Source of the DNA: Takakia lepidozioides
Lineage: Eukaryota > Streptophyta > Takakiopsida > Takakiales > Takakiaceae
Length of the DNA: 64,000 bases
NCBI GenBank assembly: GCA_030704615.1
Contig: CM060732.1
Location: forward strand, 81,677,171 to 81,741,170
Direction of reading: 5' to 3'
Shown: piece by piece, positions 10,640 to 21,882 of the stretch
Layout of the letters: each line of letters begins with the position of its first letter
Position numbering within the stretch: position 1 is the first letter of the stretch
Program-made: the position numbers and the translations under genes
Notes under the pieces: model-generated
Seen by the model: only the letters and a program-made list of their open reading frames with translations
Databases searched by the model: none
What the model was told of the DNA's origin: nothing

Positions 10640-11040
10640 ACAAGGAGAAACTTTGGAAGGAATATTTTTCCGAGCCCAGCCAATGGTGGGACAATCGACG
10701 CAAACAGGTGAATGCTTGTTAAATTACAGAGAGAAGCAAACACAATTCAGCATAGGAACTAGTGTGTGATGAGTAGGGCTGGGGTATCTGCTAGAACAAA
10801 TCTAGGCTGTCATTGTCAGCTGCTAGCAGCAAGGGGAGGATGTATGCATAAATTTCCCGGGGTGGCAGGGATAGCTTAAGGAGCAGGGATAGAGTGTGGG
10901 TCCAGATTCATCCAAGATGGCAGGATGTCAAGCACATGAAAACCTATGATTCCCTGTGGATCAATGGCTACAAGATACCTGCATGGTTAGGTGGTCATCT
11001 GGAAGCGGCGGCGGCGGAGGCAGCAAAATTGAAAAAATTG
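10640..11040 (+). other. OSB-type PDF-motif split exons, unit 6
   Basis: Exon A ends at 10707 (WKEYFSEPSQWWDNRRKQ, donor CAG/GTGAAT, phase 0). Exon B starts at 10906 and reads IHPRWQDVKHMKTYDSLW, then YKIPAWLGGHLEAAA. The core PDF is degraded to QDV. The spacing and intron sequence match the adjacent units, so the array grew by tandem duplication of exon plus intron. Confidence 0.55.
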
Positions 11041-11228
11041 GGCACGACTAATGAAGGCACCTTCTTCAACACATTTCAGCCTCTTTTGCCATCATATCAG
11101 AGTCTAACCTAATCGTTCAAGTTAAACACTCCAAGTTAGCTCGTTTGGTGGACCTATCGAGGTTTTGAGTGATTTTGACATATTACTGCCAATGTGACGA
11201 CAGGAAAGTATCCAAAAACAGATAGCAG

Positions 11229-11637
11229 AGATGAGGAGAAGCTTTGGAATGATTATCTTTCGGACCCCAGTCAATGGTGGGACAATCAAGACAAAAAGGT
11301 GAATGCCTGTTAGAATACAGAGAGAAGCAGACGCAATTCAGCAGGGGAACTAGTGTGTGATGAGTAGGATTGGGGGTTTGTTAGATCAAATCTAGGCTCT
11401 CATTCTCAGCTGGTTGCAGCAAGGCGAGGATGTATGCATGATGTGTGCAGAGGCAGGGATGGCTGAAGGATCAGGGATAGAATATGGGTCCAGATTCATC
11501 CAAGAGGGCCGGATTTCAAGCACAAGATTACCTATGATTCTCTGTGCATCAATAGCTACAAGAAACCTGCATGGGTAGACGATCAACTGGAAGCAGCAGC
11601 AGCTGCGGCACAGTTGATAAAATCAGGCACCTCAACC
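11229..11637 (+). other. OSB-type PDF-motif split exons, unit 7, in frame with the PPR start
   Basis: Exon A (11229-11298, after TAGCAG) reads DEEKLWNDYLSDPSQWWDNQ and ends in phase 0 at GTGAAT. Exon B starts at 11494 (after GGGTCCAG) with IHPRGPDFKHKITYDSL and continues YKKPAWVDDQLEAAA. Joining A and B gives a complete PDF motif. Exon B has no stop and runs in frame through QLIKSGTST into the Met at 11638 of the PPR copy. The ATG at 11638 could still be the real start and the PDF DNA merely 5' UTR. This is the best-kept PDF unit in the window. Confidence 0.6.
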
Positions 11638-14409
11638 ATGACCACAGCTTGTGAAAGACGACCAAGAGTCCACAATGCCTCTTCTGGCACTTCTCAGCAC
11701 GTGAGGATGCTATGTGAGGCAGGGCGCCTGAAAGAGGCTCTACAGACTTTCAACCAAGGAGGCATTTCAGCAGATTCAGATACTTATATCTGTCTCTTGC
11801 ATAAGTGCATCAAGATGAAAGGCCTGGAAGCTGGAAAGCAGGTGCATGCTCACATCATCTGTAGTGGATTCAAGCCAAACGTTTTCCTACACAACACCCT
11901 TGTCAACATGTATGTTAAGTGAGGGAGCATCATGGATGCTCACCAATTGTTCAACAGATTGCCTCAACGATGTTTGATCACGTGGAATATAATGATGGCA
12001 GGATTTACCAAGCATGGGTGTGATAGGAAGGCTTTGGAGACCTACGAGCAAATGTTGAGGGAAGGGGTGAAGCCCGACCACATCACGTTCGTTTGCGTTT
12101 GCAATGCGTGTGCGAGCCTGGCAGCGCTGGAAAAGGGCAAAGCGGTCCATGGCAACATCGTGAAAGCTGGAATTGTACCAGATGTCATTCTCAACAGTAC
12201 CCTGGTGGACATGTATGCCAAATGTGGGTGCATGGAGGATGCAAAGGGAGTGTTCGACAAAATGGCTGAACGAAATGTGGTGTCCTGGAGCGCAATGATC
12301 GCAGGATATGTACGGCAGGGGTGCAGTATGGACGCTTTGGAGAGCTATGAGCAAATCTTGAGGGAAGGGGTGAAGCCCAACCACATCACGTTTGTTTGCG
12401 CTTGCAATGCATGTGCAAGCCTGGCAGCCCTGGAAAAGGGCAAAGAGGTCCATGGTGACATAGTTAAAGCCAGAATTGTACCAACTGTCATTCTGAACAC
12501 TGCTCTGATGAATATATATGCCAGATGTGGGAGCATTGTGGATGCAAAGGAAGTGTTTGACAATATGGATGAACGAGATGTGGTGGCTTGGACTACGATG
12601 ATTGCAGGATATGCACAGCAGGGGCACGGCATGGAGGCTTTGAAGACCTACAAGCAAATGGTGCGGGAACGGGTGAAGCCCAACCACATCACATTTGCTT
12701 GTGTTTGCAATGTGTGTGCAAACCTGGCAGACTTGGAAAAGGGCAAAGAGGTCCATGATGACATCGTCAAAGCAGGAACCGTACCAGATGTTGTTCTGAA
12801 CACTGCTCTGATGAACATGTATGCCAAGTCTGGGAACATTAAGGATGCCAAGGGAGTGTTCGACAACATGGCTGAACGAAATGTGGTGTCGTGGAGTGCG
12901 ATGATCGCAGGATATGCACAGCAGGGGCGTGGGATGGTGGCTTTGGAGACCTATGAGCAAATGGTGCGGGAAGGGGTGAAGCCCGACCACATCACATTTG
13001 TTTGCGTTTGCAATGCGTGTGCAAGCCTGGCAGCGCTGGAAAAGGGCAAAGAGGTCCATGGTGACATTGTCAAAGCTGGAACTGTACCAAATGTCATTCT
13101 GAACAATACCCTTGTGGACATGTATTCCAAATGTGGGTGCATTGAGGATGCAAGGGGAGTATTCAACAATATGGCTGAACGAGATGTGGTGTCATGGAAC
13201 GCAATGATTTCAGCTTATGCACAGCAGGGGTTCAGGATGGAGGCTTTTGAGACTTATAAGCAAATGTTGCGGGAAGGGGTGAAGCCCAATCACATCACGT
13301 TTGTTTGTGTTTGCAATGTGTGTGCGAACCTGGCAGCCCTGGAAAAGGGCAAAGGGGTCCATCGTGCCATCGTCAAAGCTGGAATCGTACCAGATGTCAT
13401 TCTGAACAATACTCTCGTGGACTTGTATGCCAAATGTGAGTGCATTGACGATGCAAAGGGAGTATTCGACAATATGGCGGAACGAGATGCGGTTTCCTGG
13501 AACGCAATGATGGCAGGATATGCCCAGCATGGTTGTCATAGGGAGGTCCTGCAACTATTTGATGGAATGCAAAAGGAAGGCTTGAAGCCGGACAGTATCA
13601 CATTTATGTGTTCTCTCTGCATGCAGCCATGTTGGCCTGCTGTATGAAGGAAGACACTTGTTTGATTCCCTGAGTCAAGATCATGGTGTCCCTCCCACAG
13701 TAAAGCACTTTGGCTGCATGGTGGACCTTCTTGGACGTGCGGGGCAATTGGATGAGGCAGAGGACCTCATTAATAAAATGCCAATCAAACCAGATGCTGT
13801 GGTGTGGAAGGCCTTGCTTGGTGCCTGCAGAATCCATGGCAATGTGGAGATGGCTGAACGTGCGGCAACATCTATTCTCAAGTGGGATGAACAGGATGCC
13901 GCAACTTACGTGTTGCTATCCAACATCTATGCCACAGCTGGCAGGTGGGACGATAGCGCAAAGGTGAGAGAAGTAATCAAGGTCAGAGGGGTTAGAAAGG
14001 AGCCAGGTCGCCGCTGCATTGAGGTTGGCAACAGGTGCACACCTTTGTTGTAGATGACAAACTGCATCCCAAAATTAAGGAGATCCATGCTGAGCTGAGA
14101 AGATTGTATGGGCAGATGAAGGAGGCGGGGTATGTGCCTGACGCACGCTTTGTATTGCATGATGTGGGGGAGGAGCAAAAGGAATTTTCTCTTTGCCACC
14201 ACAGTGAGAAGCTGGCCATTGGTTTTGGGCTGATCAGCACAGCCCCTAGGACTCCTCTCCATCTCATCAAGAATCTTCGGGTGTGTGGTGACTGCCACAC
14301 CTCCACCAAGTTCATCTCAAAGATTGTTGGCCGAGCAATTGTTGTACGGGATGCTAACCGCTTTCACCACTTTGAAGATGGCGTTTGTTCTTGTGAGGAT
14401 TACTGGTGA
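11638..14409 (+). pseudogene. PPR-DYW gene copy with one nonsense codon and two frameshifts
   Basis: The copy has a full layout: N-terminus MTTACERRPRV, about six P-L-S triplets, E/E+ and a DYW domain ending in EDYW at 14409. Three lesions are visible. A TGA at 11920 stands where the related minus-strand copy near 59.1 kb has TGC (MYVKC). A 2-base loss at about 13606 follows SITFMC. A 1-base loss at about 14030 follows IEVG. The two deletions together remove three bases, so the DYW end returns to the original frame while about 425 bp between them reads out of frame. The HSE, CGDCH and CSC zinc motifs are all intact. Errors in assembly or sequencing would be an alternative explanation. Confidence 0.8.
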
Positions 14410-14600
14410 AACGATATTTGTCTGGGATGGTGCGATTGTCTGGCTTCATTCATTGATCGGTGTAGCTACTCAGTTCATCCACCATCTCCTGAGAATATTG
14501 ACCATGATGTACTATTGAGGGCATTTCCTGTGGCATATCCACAGGAAATGATAGTGAGGTCTACCCTGCATAGGTGGTAAGTCAACTCATTCCACACCTG
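14410..14600 (+). other. 3' flank of PPR copy with conserved hairpin
   Basis: This is the homologue of 1950-2130. The hairpin at 14523-14549 has 11-bp perfect arms identical to those behind the first PPR gene, while surrounding bases have diverged. Confidence 0.7.
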
Positions 14601-17600
14601 GAGATGAAATTCATAAGGTGGCTTGACAACGAGCCAATGGGCTGGCTATCCAAAGCCCCTGGCCCTAGAAGATGTTCGAAGACCTGCATGATAGTCATGT
14701 GGAATGTAGACCTTAATCGCAAAAATTCTTCTGTGGGCAGGAATGACCGTCATAGATAAGATGGTCACTAGATAATACAGTTGTTTGTGATGCCATAGGC
14801 CACCTTTGTATCTATTAGCCTGTGGAAGTCCTGTATGCTGAAAGTCTTAGGGGAGAAGTGAGTGGGAAACCAGACAGTACATTTTTTAGGGCTTTTTGTA
14901 TAGTTGTGTGACGAAGTGACTGTATGCAGAGAGGACATCGGAAGGAGGACCGACTTGTCATCTGCTATAGAAGGGAGTTACATACATATAGGAAAAGCTT
15001 GTGCAGAAGATCTAAGTGTGCACATCCCCCTTGTGGATCACTTTGACGTGTCCCAATTTCTGACTGGATGATTGTTTCTTGTCCACTCAGAAAACGATGG
15101 CTTTGGGAATTGTTTTGGAATTCAGGCAGTTGTTAAGTGAATGCGGAGGAAGGGGTTGAGGACGAGGTCTTCGGTGAGGTTTTTATGTATAGAGGAAGGC
15201 CCTGAGTGGAGGGCGCTTCTTGAATTTTATGCCCAGGGATGAGGGCGGTAGGCCCCAAGGCCCTAGGGCATAAAATTCAAGGGGCGTGCCCGACACGAGG
15301 GTCTTCGGCTGCGTAAAGAGGATGATTTCTTTTTCCTTTCATTGTTTCTTTTGACGATCAAAAGAAATGGAACTAGTGACGGAAAATATTTTGGAGGTAA
15401 AAGATAAAGAAATGACGGCTGTGTGCAGTGTGCACTACAGAGGGGGTTGGTATCCTGTGAGCACAACCCATAGTCATGGGAGTTTTATGTTTTTTTAACC
15501 TCGGTCATAGGAGTTGTATATTTTCAAAACGGCATAAAACCATAAGCGGGTATAGAAGACTGGTGCATTTATACGGTACATCTCCGTCTATTCAGCGAGG
15601 TGAAACCTTCAGTAATGAAGCCAGAAACCCTAGACCTATAGTGGCGATGGCGGCGAGTTTCGCATTGAGAAATATTTGGTGATATGGGCGCAAACCTAAG
15701 CAGTGGTGGGTTTCGCATTGAGAAACCCTTAGTGGTATAGCTTGAGTCGAAACTTTCTCTACGAAATTCCCATCACCCAACAATCCCACATCCAAAAGGA
15801 ATGGTGGGGACCTTAAAAGGATAGGTCATCCTTTTAGGTACAATATGATTTTCTTTTCAGGCTGGTTGGTACATAGTTTCGCCGTGCGGAATTATCCATG
15901 GGCGAGGACCTTAAATTTGAGGTGAAGCCTCGCCGCCCATTCTCGCGCCTGTTATGGAGAAAAAGCCATGCCTATAAGGTAACATGTTCACCAGGTATAT
16001 GTATAGGGGATACTTGTTTTTTATGTGTTAGTTTCGCATAATTGTTAGTTTCGCCAATTTCGTTTTGCTGTGAAATATTCCATGAGTATCGTGGAAATTC
16101 AAGGAGTATGCCTTGTGCTCACGTGAGCATGCTCATGCGTTACCCAACCTCCACTACTGAGGGTGTAATCGGCACCGAGAAATCAGCCCCAGTTCTTTAT
16201 GATAAGTGTTTGCGCAATTGTCAAGGGAAGTCAAGCTTAATTGTCTTTTGTACACTTTTTACACAGGGGACGGAACCCAAAAATTGCATTCATAGGTCGA
16301 GGAAAATTAACATCAGAAGCTATAATAAAGGCCAGTTACAAGCGAGGGACAGCGACCACATGGCCCAACAACCAGGGAACAAAGTAACAACAAAGAAGAA
16401 AATCGAGGACTCCAATTTTTAAATAAAGAACTGCGTATCCCATGGAATACATGCAAGGCTCCCTGCCCTATTGTAATTATGAATAGGTTGTAAGATAATC
16501 TGGAAGATCACCAAGTGCTTAGTTTAGTGCCTACACGTTTCCATGACCTGGATTTGCCAGTTTTTTGCAACTGGTATCAGTTGTGCATTTGTCTAGTCTA
16601 ATGACCCAATGAACATCCTGTTTATATCTTTCATGTAGCCCGTTCCAAACTCCTACATACTTATGAATCTGCTTTTCGGGGACAGACTGCAGGCTGCCCT
16701 TGCAGATATGTATGCCAATGTGGGTGCATGAAGGATGCACGTCCAGCTACAGATGCCAACAATGTCACCCCGGTGATGCGACAACGGGCAACACTCTTGC
16801 CTCCAGATGTACAGCTGAATCCACCCGCACCACTAGAGAAGCAGTGAAGGAGAGGAGAGCCTGCTGAAGAAGGGCGGGAGGGCCTGCAGCCTTAGCAGTT
16901 TGTTTCAAATGTGCTTCAAATGTTCAATCATCTGCCGTGGAGAAAAAGGTACTTGTAACCCGAAAGCCATAGGCAGAAATGGTGGTTAGCAAATGTTGGT
17001 AGCTGTGAGTCATACAAAACTAAATCCACAGCCGCACCTTTTGATATTTACTGGTCGGTATACCATGTATACCATGTATACCATTTTCCCAGAGCTGAAA
17101 CTATAAGCATGCACACCTGAAGTAATGGATTCACGCACCCTTCTCTCAATCTCGATACTGGACCATGTAGAAAGGACAGATTCAGCGCCCGATATGTGAA
17201 GAGCTGGACATGCTACAGAGTCACGAATTTGTGATAAGAATTTCTTCCAACCAAAGTCAACGCTAACCCTTGGCACACCATCCCTTCGTCCTATATTCAG
17301 AAAGCAGAAAGCAAGAAATAGAGTCACTTAGGTGCATGTTTTGAGGCTTTCAACAGCTACCGGCTCTCTTCGATGGCAAGGGTCACAGATCCTCACGCAC
17401 GAATTTCTCATTATGAATCTTCAGCCCACATCCTCTAAAATTCTAAGTCTGCTTGCATAACAAAATCATCTCTTACTTTCGAGCTTCCATCCTAGAGCTT
17501 CATTCACAACTACCAATAACAGAGAGCATTTTCCATGACGCCTCTTTATCCGCAACCTACTCTAACTGAACAAATACCAGACATCAGGGACCAGCCCACA

Positions 17601-18030
17601 GCCCCATCACTCATCACTGCCATATGTGCTACTTCAGCATGGACAGTACCAATTTCAACAACTTTGTTCAAGTCAGTGCTTTCCAGACAAGAATTGTCCC
17701 CCACCCCCCACCTCATAGGCTTACTCGTTCTTCACCGGGGGCATAGGGCTGTAATCTTTCCTCCCAAGGATTTATTATTGTCAATTTTGGGCTCAATTCA
17801 GGCAGCGATTGAGGAGCGAGAAAACCTCAGAAGGAGACACACGCAGTGATAAAATCTCGGCATTTTTCTCTAAAGGTAAAGTCCTTGCCCTCTAGAACTC
17901 TGCCACAAGGGCGGATCTCAAATCCTGGAACCTCTTATTACGTCCTTAAAGGACTGTGACCATGGTTGTGATCAGCAGGTTAAAGATTTTGCCTGCCGGG
18001 TATGCCGATTTGGAGGAGGAATAAAAAGCA
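14601..18030. other. Intergenic, no gene recognised
   Basis: No convincing coding region. The segment CTTGAATTTTATGCCC at about 15218 has its complement at about 15267, enclosing a roughly 30-bp loop. GTTTCGCATTGAGAAA occurs twice, near 15657 and 15709. Around 17050 a TACCATGTA unit is repeated three times. None of these points to a gene. Confidence 0.5.
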
Positions 18031-18035
18031 GAAAT

Positions 18036-18893
18036 CTAGGCTATTGCCGCTAGCACATTGTGCCCGACACGAGACGTCAGGGATCCTACGTTCCATGTAG
18101 TGATATTAAGAGTATGAGTGTGTGAGTCAGGGGAGTTGGGAGTGTGGCTGGCAGGGCGGTCAGTGTGTGAGACTGAGGGTGGGTTGGGGGTGGTGAAGGT
18201 TGGGGATGGTGTAGGCACACGTGGCAGCCGGGGAGTGGGTAGAGGAATAACAGCACTAAAGGTGGCAGAGATGATGCCTTCAGAAAGAAAGGGGAATTTG
18301 TTAGTGATGGTTTGGTGTTCCTAGTTTGTGGTGGTTACAGTAGCGAGATGATCCGCAAGTATTATGTGTATCACGCCAGTGTACAATTGTAACAAATTGA
18401 GCGACATGTGTACTTTGGATAAGCAATGCGGGGGGGGGGGGCCAAGTAGTTGTTGAGGTGTGGGGGTAGAGCTTGGAGATCACGTAGAAGGGGGATGATT
18501 TGGGAGTCTGATTGTGAGGCAAAGTATTCGTTACATTCTCTGGGTAGAGGGGAATGACGACGATAAAGAAGGGAAAGCATTGAGTTTTAGAGAGGCCTTG
18601 GTGAGTGCCGGATATTGGCAGGTGGGGAGGCCGAAGGTGGAAATTGAGTGCATGGTAGTACGTTGGGGCATAGGGTTGTTGGTGGGCGGTGTGGGGAGGA
18701 AGGGAGCAAAGTGGTCGGATAGGTGTCGGTAGGTATGCACAAGGAATATGTTGTTTTGTTGGAAGTAGAGTGCATATTGTTCTTGTGGGTCAGCGGGTAA
18801 TTGACTGATGATGTCGTTTATAGAGGAGCCAGGGTTGTGGTGGATGTCCCCGCATCTAAGCAGTGTGAGTGTGACGCATATGTTACAATACAT
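18036..18893 (-). pseudogene. Remnant of non-LTR retrotransposon (LINE) ORF2, 5' part
   Basis: Broken minus frames contain TLLRCGDIHHNPGSS and, about 700 bp further on, LNITTWNVGSLTSR. The first resembles the GDxExNPGP-type sequence that precedes the endonuclease in several animal-type LINEs. The second resembles the start of an APE-like endonuclease (TWNVxSL). The stretch between is proline- and threonine-rich, as in LINE linkers. Frameshifts and stops occur, and I did not find the continuing endonuclease or a reverse transcriptase here. A 12-base G run sits at 18430. Confidence 0.5.
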
Positions 18894-19069
18894 GGCGTCA
18901 TATGAGGGGGGGTGGTGGAGGTAGTGTTTGGATTTAAGGGGGTAGCAATCTGAGATCTACAACTAATACATTCCCTTTTATCAGTCCTGTGAGTCAACAT
19001 CTTGTGTAAGTGATTGCTTTGCTCAAATAGTCTCGCATACTGCATAAGGCTTGCTATTCGAAACCTCAT

Positions 19070-19672
19070 CTTGAACTACAAAGATCAGGAATGTTTCAAG
19101 AGAACGGCTAGTGTGCAACTAGAAGCGAGGAACCCTTGCTGGCGGCTGAGCATGAGATTTCCTCCTCACCCAATTGTCCAATCGGGCGGCCTGCAAATTG
19201 ACCATGTTCAGGAATCCCAGTTACATAGTCGATCAATCTGCTTGAAGCCAAAAGCAAGGTTGAATTTACATAAGAGAAAAAAGCACCTGATTGACTTGCA
19301 ACACCTCAAGACTATTTCAATGGCTTACTCTTGCAAATTCTGGTCTTTCCGGAATGTACGATGTCCAGACTGTTAGATTACTGCAAGACCTACACAATAG
19401 AAAATCCAAGCTCCAAACTCTCCGCATTGCATTCTACACTTTCTTTTTCTCTTTCTTTGCCAAAACATGAGATGGCAGATCAAAAGCAGCAGCATTGTAT
19501 ATGTAGATTCCAAATCGTTATAGAATTATAGTAGTATAGCTAATGATAAGTAACTTGTAACAGTTACATCACATTATGACACATGAAACGATATGCAGGC
19601 CACAGGACTACGAAGATCACGCATTGGGTAGAATATATCAAAGATGGTGCAGGTGCTGCATCTGATCAGGTT
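19070..19672. other. Intergenic, 3' side of the terpene synthase gene
   Basis: Short open frames only, with no domains recognised. The minus-strand terpene synthase ends at 19673, so its 3' UTR and polyadenylation signal should lie in this stretch; I cannot point to a specific signal. Confidence 0.4.
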
Positions 19673-20942
19673 CTAAATCTCTTGTAGTTGGTGATGGACA
19701 TTGGTGAAGGCCCTGAGCTCTGGGAAAACTGAGTCAGGATGCCGGTAGCGCTTGTGCAGACTGTGCAAGTGAAGATTGCCAGACATGAACTCCTTCACAC
19801 CCTCCACATAGCGGCGCACGACATGGGCCCAAGGCTCTGCCTCGCCCACGGCCAACTGCGTCTCCAGCTCCAGGACGACGCGAGTGTATGAATTCACCAC
19901 GTCCACTGCTCTCCACGCAGCTTGGGGTAGCAGCGTGCCTTCAGATTCCATCAACACCTCGATTAGATTGCGCGGATTGTCTTCCTGCGCCACCTCCTTG
20001 GGGTAGGAGAAAATATCGTTGACGAAAGCGATCTGAGTGCAGGCCGCGTTGGTCAGCTGTTGGATGACGGGTTGCGCGCGCACCTCATCTGGAAGAAAGG
20101 CGTTGTTGGCAAACTCCACGAGACTCGCACCAAACAAGGATGCGGAGTTCCAGGTGCGCATTTGGGTGTAAGACTCCAAGTCCTGATAATATAAGCAGTC
20201 GCCTGCGAAGTCTGCATGGCCGGCAACCGTCGCTCTGTGGTACTCGATGAAAGCGTCTATCATTGTATTGAACCATTCCGGGTTGGACAAGCGTCTCATG
20301 TCCTGACCCAATTCCCACATCATCCTCTCGATTGGGCTGGGATCGCACGGAGGCTCTTGTTGCCTGAAGAGGAGGTTCAAGTTGTTGTAGAACTCTCCGA
20401 TTGTGTGATGGCTCTCACGGATGCTGGGATCTATTCCGTACTCCTCAAGGAGCAAGTCGTTTGGCAAATCAAACAAAAGATCATCCAGGATCCACAGGAG
20501 GGTGTATGCAACAGAGAGGGCTACTAAACGATCATAACTGACGACTCCGCTGTACACAAAGCTGACCATCGAGACGACAATAGGATTCAAACGAGTTGAT
20601 CTGCCAGTGCTCCGCAATTTTCATGAGGCGTTCCTCGGCTTCAACTGCAAATATGCTCTGCTGTCGAGGTGGGAGGCCTCTGATATTCATGGAAGAGACG
20701 AGAGGTGGAACCTCGATCTCATCGTTAATCGTGGGGATCTTAACGGGACGTAAATGCTCAATATGTTGCTCTACCCTGCTAGCTGTGCATCGCAGAAGAA
20801 GGGAACTAGACCAGCATTTGACAGGAGAAGAGAAGCAAGGGCGCTTGTGAAAGGCAAAAGTAGGGAGGGAGCGAGGGAAGAAGGCAGGAATACGACTAAT
20901 TCGGCAATGAAGTGACAGACCATTCTGGAGCTGGGGAACCAT
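19673..20942 (-). pseudogene. Microbial-type terpene synthase-like gene (MTPSL) with apparent frameshift
   Basis: A first frame from 20942 encodes an S/R-rich N-terminus (MVPQLQNGLSLHCR, plausible plastid transit peptide) and reaches MKIAEHW. The rest continues in another frame from about 20617: STGRSTRLNPIVV, then the class I metal motif DDLLFD (residues 45-50 of the 314-residue second frame), the NSE triad as NDIFSYPKE (200-208), and RRY and KRY near the C-terminus. Both metal-binding motifs are complete, and DDxxxD spacing is usual for MTPSLs. Joined, the protein would be about 420 residues. Such enzymes convert prenyl diphosphates to mono- or sesquiterpenes; the product cannot be predicted. 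No GT-AG intron explains the frame change between 20600 and 20622, so either the gene is broken or one base call is wrong. Confidence 0.8.
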
Positions 20943-21069
20943 TCTGCAGTCCTCCGCTGGTACTAGAGCCTACTCGAATGCCCAGATCATCGGTTGAGTA
21001 CATGCTCAAGTGCAATCTGTGGAGCTCCCGATCGGCACCGAGTGGAGCTGGAATGCTATCTTGTATGTA

Positions 21070-21260
21070 TTTATCCTCGAGTGGCGGCGCGAGTGTAGGT
21101 AATCCCCTCCACTCGAGCGTGAAGCACGCGAAGGGAGCTACGTCAGCCTGCCGTAATAGATTATCTTATCATAGATTATAATGCACTGGCGTAGATTATA
21201 ACTTAGGATTGGTTTAAGCTCACCGGTTTCCTTTGAGGGGAAAAAGCTGAAAGTTCGTTA
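21070..21260. repeat. Dispersed repeat shared with 48.9-49.3 kb
   Basis: AGGTAATCCCCTCCACT, AGATTATA and TTTGAGGGGAAAAAGCTGAA in this stretch recur in inverted order near 48920-49030 and 49190-49290. A GGTTTAAGCTC block is also shared. The family resembles a non-autonomous element with a tandemly repeated middle, but I cannot define its ends. Confidence 0.5.
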
Positions 21261-21520
21261 CGGGAGCTTATTACTTTCCCTGCAAGTGAATGGAGTTTGG
21301 CATGCGTATGCGTAGCTCTCATTACTATCCTACTCCTCATGGAAGAGAAACTTGAGGCTTGCAAGAAGACAGCCCATGTGTTCGAGGGTGGATACGGGTT
21401 ATCTAGATTGGTGTATCCATCTACCTACTCTCGTGAGTAATTGAATCGAGTACAGCTGACCCTCGAATTGTTTTTCGCCTGAGGAATTTTTAGCTAACAA
21501 TTAGCGGATGTGCATGTACG

Positions 21521-21880
21521 TACCAATGTTGGGCGGTTGTTTAAATTTCTCTCTAATACCCGGTGGTTACATATCTGATATATATATATATATATGAATG
21601 ACCGACGGAGGTGAAAAAATGAAATAAACGGTCCACTTAGGAACCGGCGGAGGTCAGGCATTCAAAATAACCAAGCAAAGAACCTTTTAAAGAACCTCCA
21701 AATACCCACGGTTATTTGATGGAAACCACCGGTTATTTGAGATTTTTGCAAGTAACCGCAACCGCACGTTAAATCTAGCCATAAAATTTAATAACTGCAA
21801 CAGCAGGTTAGTTTCCTAAAATTTGAACCAACCGGAACTGCCAGTTATGAAAAAAATCAGATAACCGCCCAACAATGGTA
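21521..21880. mobile_element. TIR element 1 (MITE-like), 360 bp
   Basis: The left terminus TACCAATGTTGGGCGGTT is matched by its complement at 21863-21880 with one mismatch in 18. The interior is filled with variants of AACCGCCGGTTA and AACCACCGGTTAT. No coding capacity. Element 2 starts two bases after its right end. Confidence 0.65.
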
Positions 21881-21882
21881 CA

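Larger units (their letters stand above)
4741..14409. repeat. Large head-to-head inverted duplication of PPR gene plus PDF units
   Basis: The minus-strand series (PPR copy 7297-4741, PDF units at 7.2-8.8 kb) is mirrored by the plus-strand series (PDF units at 9.7-11.6 kb, PPR copy 11638-14409). Matching landmarks have coordinate sums near 18540-18870, placing the axis at about 9.27 kb. The arms are not identical. They differ in number of PPR triplets and PDF units, one intron holds about 320 bp of extra sequence, and the left arm lost the DYW end. Confidence 0.7.

Noticed and set aside
16700-16740. GATATGTATGCCAATGTGGG resembles a PPR S-motif start
   Set aside because: Only about 35 bp match and no neighbouring PPR sequence exists, so it is too short to call.
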